From contig CM056376.1 of the NCBI GenBank assembly GCA_029718625.1, positions 122,475,080-122,539,079 of the forward strand: a stretch of 64,000 nt of DNA, given 5' to 3'. This document shows, piece by piece, positions 55,501 through 64,000 of the stretch. The translations under genes and the position numbers were made by a program. The notes beneath the pieces were generated by a model. That model did no database searches and was not told where the DNA came from. It was given only the letters and a program-made list of their open reading frames with translations. Source of the stretch: Synaphobranchus kaupii (taxonomy: Eukaryota; Chordata; Actinopteri; Anguilliformes; Synaphobranchidae). Positions within the stretch are counted from its first letter, which is position 1, and every line of letters starts with the position of its first letter.

Positions 55501-57989
55501 ACTAAATGTAACATTTCATATCAGCCCTGTAGACTTAGAAGCTAAAGAAAGTATCTCCAAATATTTTGGAGACACATTGAAAGCAAGAGCTCCTGCAGCG
55601 AGTAACCAAACCAGAAAAAGCAACCGATTGATCAGGCAAAATTAATAGAGCGAATCTGTATCAACCACAGTATACCACCCCTGCAACAGCGTTTAACCCA
55701 GCCATTAGAATGCCAATTACTTACTCATACTTAATTATTTACCCAGATAAAATTGCCTCAATAAATGTAATGAATATAATCACTGTGCTTCACACAGTGC
55801 TGTAATATATAGGTATAGATATATCTATGCTTTCTTTTTTAATATGCCCTTTATATGAACACAATGGAAAAGCCATGCACTGTATAACAAGGACCTGACC
55901 AGTGGTCCAGTTAATCTCTGATAGCCATATGCAAACATGGCTAAAATAGCAGCCTCTTGGATGGATTTTGCGGGATGGAACATGCTCTAAAAAGGATCAA
56001 AACATTGGAAGGGCGCCATTGTGATCAAGAGGCTGAGGCGCAAGAAAAGATTTTGTTCTGCGGCATCCCTCCTCTCCTCTCCTCTCGCTCACCCCCTCAG
56101 TCAGACAATGAGGTCCGTTTCTGTCCATTATCTTTACGGAGGGGATGAAAAGGGAAGCGCTAGGTGCCTTGCGCCTGACGGTCTCTCGGATAAGGGCCCC
56201 TACCGCAGTCTCTTCCTGGAATAATGCCACAGTCGTGCCCGCGGTGGCGGTGAACGGCCAACGAGGCAAGAGCGCGAAAGACAGACACAGCCTGATAAAC
56301 AGCTGTAAACTGCAGTGTTTCAAAATACCTGTGGCTTCATTTTTATTCCAGTGATAAATGATTTAGCGGTGTTTAGGGCAATGCTGCGATGCAAGCCAAT
56401 GTGCTTGTTGCAGGTGCCCGGGCTAGGGGACAGTTATGCACACACGCTGAGTGCTTTGTGGATAGGGTGCGCCAAATATGGGGTCATGAGTTCTGGGATC
56501 GTCAAACAGGAATGAAGAGCATGAATCATTGCCCTTATGATGTCATGTAGCCATGACTACCTGGATTAGTCATCATCAATGCAGGCATTGTGGGTTTGCT
56601 TTTTTTGATAGATTCCTGTTTCCTTTTATGCACCGAAACTGCCACCTGGCATTATGTTTAATTTTGAAGCCCGAGTCACCTTTAACACAGTCTTAAGGAA
56701 AACATATATATTTAAATATGTTAAATCTTCTTTATAAACAGTGAACTGCTTTCAACCGCCTTTCGAAGCCAAGCTGGAAAGAGGATTCCATCTGTTACTG
56801 CTGTGGTATCAAGTGAGAGGAAGTTCATCTAATAAGGTGTTGATGACATCATTGTATCTAGGAGGAACGCTTGTGCTTGTCACATAAAATGGTGAAAATG
56901 GACATATGACAGAACAACACCTTGTTGGCAATTTGCCAAAAAAAAATTACATCGCTCAGGTAAATAAAATAAATGGTGGAACAGGTTCAGATTTTGTATT
57001 GATCGAGTGTTGAGTATTTATTTAGATTTAGTTTTGTGCTTATAATGTTTCAGAAATGTTTTAAAATCATCAAGTATGCAAATGAGGTATGCTGATATGT
57101 GAAAAATGTATTGAGTATATTTGGTGAGATCCCTGACTTGACCAATCAAAATAATCTCAAATGCATCTTGACACTGTGGAGGTTATTTCTAAAAACCGAT
57201 GCCAACAGCAAAGTCTCTGCCCAGGTAATATTTCCTGATTCAAAAAGCTAGAGGCCAATATATGATCAGGATGACAGTGTCTGCTTATTATTGCCTTGTT
57301 TTTCTCAGTAATATACCAAGCCGATAATGAAGACAAGTGGAATCACTGCATGTAAATTAGTAGAGTGCACATGAATTACATATTTGCTGTCATCAACTCC
57401 GCTGAGACAATAGATTGCACCATTTTGACTTCATGAGCACATTCATCATGTAAATGGACAGTTTGCATGGGATGACTATTACCAGGATCTTTTTGGGTGT
57501 TTCTCATCAGCTGTTTGTCTGTGTTTATAATGATAGGTTAATGTTATGAATTCATTCAGATGAAAAACTAGATTATAGGCTGCATTTCATATTTAAACAG
57601 GAGAAGGATTGGAAAAGAAATGACCTAAATAACAGTTCTGTAAAAGTGGACCGTCTCTTATTATGCGTTCCTTGATCTTATTGATCTTGTTTTCCGTTTT
57701 CTAAGTCCGTTGACTAGTAGGTTGTATTTTTGTCATCTCACTCCACTGATTGCCTCTGATACTCAATTGCTGAAAATGATTGACTCATGGGATACGCAGT
57801 TCTAATTGTATTAATTACATATGAATGGCATTTCCATATCGCCCTCTCCGGCTGGTTCCTGTCCACTTCAGGTCTTCTCAGTGTTGAGTTCAGTGTGCTG
57901 CGTTCAGGTGAGTGGCCAGGGCAAATGCTGTGACAGGAATTGATGTAATGCTGAGCATGTACAGGAAGAGCAGTGTGAAAGGCAGGCCA
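52588..57989. other. non-genic stretch, partly single-copy in appearance
   Basis: No exon is supported. 55.6-56.6 kb and 57.0-57.6 kb are free of recognisable repeats and contain octamer-like (ATGCAAAT near 57077) and TGACAG motifs. A 14-bp perfect palindrome TGAGCCATGGCTCA lies at 53287-53300. Confidence 0.4.
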
Positions 57990-58279
57990 GGGCTTTGTCC
58001 GAATTTAACAATCTCATTTAGGATGCATGTGCAGTATGCTAAAAGATATCCTCCATATTGTTTTCCAACCGTACTGTGGAAGTGTCGTCCCAAAGTGTTC
58101 GCGTATTTCTTGAAAAATGCTCCCGAATACACTCAGCGAAACCCCGGAAGTAATTATATCATCCGGGGTGAAATATACTACAATTAGAGAAAGTTTTGCT
58201 TAGTTGACTACTTTCTCATCCTGTCTACTCAACAAGCATACTGAATAGTATGGAAGGGTGCTGCTTCGGACACAGCCCA
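57990..58279 (+). mobile_element. MITE family A, copy 3
   Basis: It begins GGGCTTTGTCCGAATTT and ends TTCGGACACAGCCC. It shares TTCCAACCGTACTGTGGAAG, GAAACCCCGGAAGTA and TCTACTCAACAAGCATACT with, or close to, the copy at 16061-16457. Confidence 0.8.
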
Positions 58280-59048
58280 GGTCTACTAACACAAATGCAT
58301 CATCATAGCCTCAGTAGACTAGAAACAGTCCTTCATGGTACAAATTGATTTTTTTACTCCTTTTTAGAATCAGAACTGTACTTTGCATTGACACAGTCAC
58401 TATGCCAACTGTATCCATGCAACAAGCACTGCCTGTGCAGTGTGCACTCTTCTGACACAATCACCTATAAGCAAGTGACTATTTCTCCACGCTACAATCT
58501 GCACCACATACCAGAAAACTAGCACTTATTTCGGAGTTGAAGTGACCCCCAGAAACATTTCAGTTTCATTTCTGAGCACAAATGCCCAACATATTCATGT
58601 TTTGAGCTCAACACCCACTTTTCACTGGCTGTGAGATGACTAAACCATATTGACAGTCGTGCCATATTGTCTTGCAGCAGTGCAATGTAAACTTTAGCAA
58701 TGAACCCTTGAACATGGCCTCGGGCAATTAACATCAGTCTAATCAAATATTAAAATCGCACTCTGCTTTTGAGAGGAACTGTGGGTGCGATTTACACAGG
58801 AGAGAGTACATCACAGATGAAGCTGTGGTCTCTGAAGTTTGAACAGTTGGCAGGATTTTTGGCTGCAAGGGTCCTAAATTATGGAGTGACTTTCCTCTCC
58901 ATGCAAAGGAATTGGAGTCTATCTCCATATTTAAATCCAGATCGAAAACCTATAAATCTCTTTAGCCTTCCTTATGGCGACCCTTCCTTGAGCACTTTTG
59001 GGCACACTTTACACAATGTATGTATTCCAAATGCCTTGATCCAGCGTG

Positions 59049-59298
59049 TGTAACACCTTCATTACCACAGTATAACATTGTTATGAATTATTTATAATTC
59101 ATAACAATCCCTGCATACATATATACGTATGCATGTAGGGATTTGCTGCCCCTGAATCAAGATTCATCATGTGATGTATCACATTTGAGACCGTAATTTT
59201 ACATAGCACATGGTATGCCATCCTTCCTTTATAAATAATTGGATCTGCTTATGAATTATTTATGAAGATGTGACATCATGTCAATGAAGGTGTTGTAC
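59049..59298. mobile_element. foldback MITE with internal palindromes
   Basis: Outer arms GTAACACCTTCATT and AATGAAGGTGTTGTAC are inverted. Inside, 59078-59107 is a perfect palindrome with 14-bp arms (TTGTTATGAATTAT) and a 2-base centre, followed by an imperfect palindrome around CCCTGCATACATATATACGT. Confidence 0.7.
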
Positions 59299-59917
59299 AT
59301 GCTTCATGAAGGCTTATGGAAAACAAAAAGGTGTGATTGTGTAAAATGTAACCACTGAACCGATTTATGCTGCCATAGTATTTTTGAGCCAAAATTCCTT
59401 CCCTAAGTGCCTTTCAGGGCCTGGGCTGCGATATGAGGCTGTGAAACTGCATCAGACAGACTTGTGTTACCAAACGCTTACTGCATTTGTTTGGAGCCCA
59501 CAGTCCACCTCCTCTCTGTTCGTCCTTATGTGCCACTGCTGTACGCTGTTAACATCCCATGATAGCCTCAACACAGATCTGCACAAAAGATCTGTCTAGC
59601 TCTAGATCACAGCTAAGATCTATCTGACCTCCCATGGCGTTGTGACTAAACAGAGGGTGGTACGAGAGGGTGGCCAGCTCGATAATAAAAGTCTTGCGGA
59701 AGGCTGTGGCTGTTTTGAACTGTCTTCTTCTGTTTCTGGTGCTAATGGCTTCAAACTGTTTCCAAAGAAACCCCTTTCCAAAGAAGAGTCCCCATTCTTT
59801 GCTATGAGCAAAGGGGTGGGGGGTATTAGTTTTAGAACCCTTCTGGAATGTGACTCCAGATGCCATTCCCAATGAAAAATCCCAGGACCAGGGTCCAGTA
59901 CCCATGCAGAAACTGAG

Positions 59918-60593
59918 TGTGAGGGAGGGGAAGGGGTCGGAGAACCAGACGCGACCGTAAAGGGATCTAGAAGCTACCAACAAATGTGGGATAACTACTA
60001 GTTGAGGGAAAGAACAAGAATTCCCTGACGAAAAAATAAAATAAACAAAGGGGAAATAACCCCCGGCGTATCAGCCAACAGAAAACAACCCAGAAAAGAG
60101 GGCAAAAACAGACTTGAAGACTCGAGTGAAAATAGACAGAAGAGAAGGGTAACAAAGGTTACAGCCTCAATGAGGACTGAATGAAAACCGAGGCAAGATC
60201 TTAGAATAGAGAAGAAAATAGGAAAGAAAAAGTCCTAGGGACTAAACCTATAACTCTAAGCTAAAGAAGTTCCTGCGTATCTTTAAATGCAGAAAAGATA
60301 TGCAGTCTTCTAGTTCTAAACCGAAGTTACCGGCCTGAGCGTAAACAAAGCTTACACAAAAGCACGGAACAAAGAAGGCACTGAGCTTATGTAGCCAGCA
60401 AAACACCTGAAACAAATAACCCTAATGAGTCATGGACGGCGGAAACAAATAACCCTAATGAGTCACGGACGGCAGAAACAAATAACCCTAATGAGTCACG
60501 GACGGCAGAAAAAAAAAACAACAGGAGCGCCCTCTCGCGGTCCCGAGAGGCAGCATCCGCAGAACCGAAAAAGCAGGCTGCAAAACCATGACA
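59918..60593 (-). mobile_element. solo LTR with triplicated 33-bp U3 repeat
   Basis: On the minus strand it begins TGTCATGGTTTTGCAGCC and ends CCCCTCCCTCACA. The flanking 5-mers are CTTAG and CTCAG, one mismatch. Near the U3 end a 33-bp unit (ACAAATAACCCTAATGAGTC, then ACGGACGGCAGAA) occurs three times in a row, at about 60411-60512, each with TGAGTCA. It is related to the LTR at 51922. Confidence 0.8.
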
Positions 60594-60598
60594 CTAAG

Positions 60599-62089
60599 GC
60601 CTCCAGTGAGAGGGTTGAGTAGCCCTGCAGTCATCGCAGCCCCACAGGGCCCAAGGTTCAGTAACCATGCAGTCATTCCAGTTATTTGGATTGTGTGGCC
60701 CTACAGATGCTGTGGCCCTCCAGAAATAAAGGTCGAGTATATCCTGCAGACACAGTTTATTTACCAAGATTAACTCAGCCTGTTCTGACAGTACAGAGGT
60801 CTGGTGGGATATTTCTCCAGAGTGGAAGTTTGTAGTGTATTTCTCTTCTTTTGAGTTAGACTATATATTGACTCTAACATTATTGGCATCGCCTGTCCTG
60901 GCTACTGAACTATTGGTGTAATTGGCATAATGCTCTCCATTTTAATATATATTTTATACTGTACTGGAGGCACAGTCATGGTCACACAGGTCTTCTGAGG
61001 CATTTGTATGTAATATTCAGCCCTCAACCTAAAAAGACAAACCTCACAAGTGTACCCACTTACACAGACAAATGTTTATGGAAGCAATTTAGGTAATTCC
61101 GTGCTTAAAAGGTAGCCAAGCAGGGAGCTGTCTGAGTTCTTGTTTCTAGCTTTTAATGTCTTGTTTAGAACGTTTATCTTGGTGTAATGCGTCTATTTCC
61201 TTAAGTAATTATTCCTTTTATTTTTCAAAGTTGCAAGCTGTCTCAAGAGTTAACTTTTTGCCACAATATTTCCTTTGTACACCCTTTGTTTCCTTATCCA
61301 CTACCCTCTGCCATTCAAGCATGTTAGCCTACCGTAATCCTGTAACCGAAGCCCAGTGAAACATCCCCGGTTGAAGAATGTACCGCTTTGCTGATTGGCT
61401 GAGATTATTTTACCAGCTGCCAGGGTGTTCCGAGGATCCTTGGCTGCTCCTGCTCTGATTTTGGGGGATAATTTAGTTTAAGCATGGCAGAGTTCCCAAG
61501 GACAGCTTAGCTGCTGCTCAGAAGATTGCTCTCTCGGCTTGGCGCCTGTCTTCGCTTGAAAGAAAACCCAATGGATGTGTCTCTCTCGCTCTCCTCTCTT
61601 TTCGCAGTAAGCAATGTGGACGCCGCTCCCAAAATCCCCGAAGCGCTTCATCTCTCACTTGGCAGCAAACAATCGGCATAGAAATCTCTCACGAGCGTTT
61701 AACCATGAGCCATTTTTTTGTTTGCGCTCATTATTTTGTGTTTATTTGTGCTTTGTTTTGTTTCTGTTGTGACAAACCGTTGCAAATGACATCTTTCCCA
61801 AGGGATCTTCCCCGTTTCCGGGCATTGTGCAGCCATAGTGACATGTCACGTTCTTCAGTCAGAGAGAGGAGATCATTTTTGATTGGACTATATTATCTCT
61901 GATTACACAGACAGTGTAACTGTCATGCCTCTGAGCTTCAGGATTTATGCCAGAGAAATTATGATAACCATTCGAAAGGTCTGAGAGTGTGAATCACAAC
62001 CTCCAATCACAAAGCACAGGATGACATTGTGTTTAAGAGCACTGCGTGTATTTTATGCACTGTCAAGGAAAAGAGTAATAAATAACTTT
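60599..62089. other. non-genic stretch
   Basis: No exon or repeat is recognised. Confidence 0.4.
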
Positions 62090-62525
62090 AAAGTAAATGA
62101 TATAAGCCATACACTAGGGCAGGAGGACGGAAGAAAGAAGGAAAGGCCCTTAAAATAATATGGGACCCCACCCACCCCTGTCAGGGACTGTTTCCTGTAC
62201 TACCATCCTGCACACGGTATCATAGCAAACAAAGTCACTTTCTACCCACAAGCCATCAGACAACTTAATAGAATACCTATTAAGTACATTCATACTCAAT
62301 GTACTACTACGGCTGCTAACTTTTGCGCATCCGCAACTTACACTTACCACATACACAATATACACACTGTATGGACATAACTCTTATATTGTTTTAATAC
62401 ATATGTAGTGTATTCATTGTCTATTGTCTGTAAAGTTTTGCATTGTTGGAAGGTCCCCGCAAATAAGATTATCTTTGTAATTGTTACACTGATAAACTTG
62501 CACATGACAGATAAAACTTGAATCG
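62090..62525 (+). mobile_element. LINE 3' end, degenerate
   Basis: The stretch after ACCCACCCCTGTCAGGGACT, with AAACAAAGTCACTTTCTACC and ACAAGCCATC, fits the C-terminal motif of fish LINE proteins (K-N-F-P-A near the end). The tail GACAGATAAAACTTGAATCG resembles their ATAAA-type ends. Frames are broken. Confidence 0.5.
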
Positions 62526-64000
62526 AAGAGTTGTGTGAAAATCTATCATGTGGTTAAAGTTCAGCTATTTACATGTACATGGTACTTATATTTGTTTAAA
62601 GATGGTACTTGGTACTATTTTCTGGAATGATCACAGATTGGTGCCATGGCACATTTGGACAGGTTCACTCCCACTCTGAGTCAATGCTTGCTATATTAAA
62701 TGTGCCAAGGAAACTAGAGCATCTCTATTTTTAAGGCACGCACACACACACACAGACACACACACACACACATCATTTTGCGGAGCGGGGGAAGGATGAG
62801 TGGGAGCTCGTGCGTCCTCTGGAAAACAGAGAGGTTTTCGTTTCACTGATGTTGAGAGCAGCTGCCTCAAACAATATCGGTTTCCTTTGACAGTGGCCCA
62901 CAGAGACAGAATCAAAACTTAATGACAACATTTTTCACTCCCACGCCTATGAGCGCACAATAAAAAATAAAATAAAACCGCCCCTCTTCTGAGTGCGTGA
63001 TTAATCTCACGTTTGCCAGGTACGCTGCTGTATGTGTTTTAAATTCAGCGTGAGATCTCTGTGGATTTCTGCACCTATTGAATTTTACTGTTATTTCTAG
63101 TCCTCTGCCCACATGTTGGAGCTTGCCGATCAAAGCAATGACATTACGCGATTCAATCATTTTCCAATTGGAAGTCTAAAATCTGTTTCAGATGGATTCA
63201 GCTCTCCCCAGGGCACCTCCTAAATGTCTTAATGCCTCCATATGTGATTACCCCTCTCCAAAGTGAAAGAACGCAGGTTTTCCCCATATTTATGGTTAAA
63301 GAAACAGCTTACGGAAGCATCTCTGCACAAGGTGGCACTGTTGCACCGTGCACCGTCTGCATGCTTGATACTCACGATCCCTGCGTCTCCTGGCTACCTG
63401 TGAAATTTTAATTTGGAGTGGAGAAATCTACATCACAAAACAAGCCTATCTGTTTTTTTTTTTTCCAAGACTGCAGTTGCTACGGTATGACTGTCAGTGA
63501 TTTTTGCCTGTGGCCTCATTCCTGGTACATACCGGGAAGTGGTAGAAATCTGAAGGACAAAGACCTTTATGAAACCTCCTGACAATGCATTTTGTCTGAC
63601 CCCTTTTACACATGTGCTGAGCATTTACACAGTTGGCAGTACCTTAAATAATTGCTTACAGCTTCAAAAGTTTTAGACTCTAATTATGAAAACACCGCAT
63701 GTACACATGTGTGTAGTACCATACAAAAGGTAAGTCTTTCATAAATCATAAAATTGATTATGGTGAAGTATAGTGTCTTTCCTCTCTGCGTTTCTGCTGG
63801 TGGAAGCTCTTGATTTAAAGAGGTTAATGTAGGGCAATAAACCTCAAGGTTTTATTGGTTTTTGTTTCTGCATTTTGACCCATTTGACTTACCGTCACAA
63901 ATACGAGACAGAAATCTCGGTGCATATCAGGACTGGAGGCTTACTGGTTGGTATTGCATTCCAGATAGAGCACTCCCAAAGGTGCATCCTAAAATCCACG
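62526..64000. other. non-genic stretch at window end
   Basis: A CA microsatellite lies at 62737-62772. The remainder has no recognised repeat or exon. Confidence 0.4.

Overview
The window is vertebrate nuclear DNA, almost certainly from a ray-finned fish. It carries exons with GT-AG introns of two vertebrate genes (elf2 and noct) in a sea of repeats typical of teleosts: Tc1, PIF-Harbinger and hAT DNA transposons, L2-type LINE tails, a tRNA-type SINE that shares its tail with the LINE, Ty3/Gypsy remnants and solo LTRs. I cannot name the species. There are no bacterial features.

Layout. 1-6.7 kb is non-genic: a Tc1 transposase scrap, a hairpin, and a 1.6 kb terminal-inverted-repeat element. 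6.8-16 kb holds elf2 on the + strand, an ETS transcription factor, from the alternative first exon of the short (NERF-1-type) isoform through seven coding exons to a likely poly(A) site. Exons specific to the long isoform were not found and presumably lie upstream of the window. The intron that splits the ETS domain contains a Tc1 element nested in an older TIR element. 17.5-21.3 kb holds noct (nocturnin) on the - strand, tail to tail with elf2. ELF2 and NOCT are also convergent neighbours in human, so this is conserved synteny. The noct last exon is broken by five small length changes, all in G or C runs.

21.3-64 kb has no gene I can name. The one good coding candidate is a single unidentified first exon at 33.13-33.34 kb on the - strand. 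The rest is transposon debris: palindromic modules at 22.7-25.05 kb; a Tc1 copy at 26.5-28.8 kb carrying an inserted, internally deleted Harbinger element; an L2 tail at 30.7-31.4 kb; a Gypsy remnant with its 3' LTR at 34.5-36.3 kb; two large minisatellites (21-bp unit at 42.5-43.1 kb, 48-bp unit at 47.35-48.39 kb); solo LTRs at 51.9 and 59.9 kb; three copies of one MITE family; and several long pure C or G runs. Parts of 55.6-57.6 kb and 61-64 kb are single-copy in appearance and could hold distal regulatory sequence, but this cannot be shown from one genome.

Working together: elf2 encodes a nuclear DNA-binding regulator. Its short isoform lacks the N-terminal activation region and is known in mammals to oppose the long form. 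noct encodes an EEP-family phosphatase, clock-controlled in other vertebrates. They are neighbours, not a pathway.
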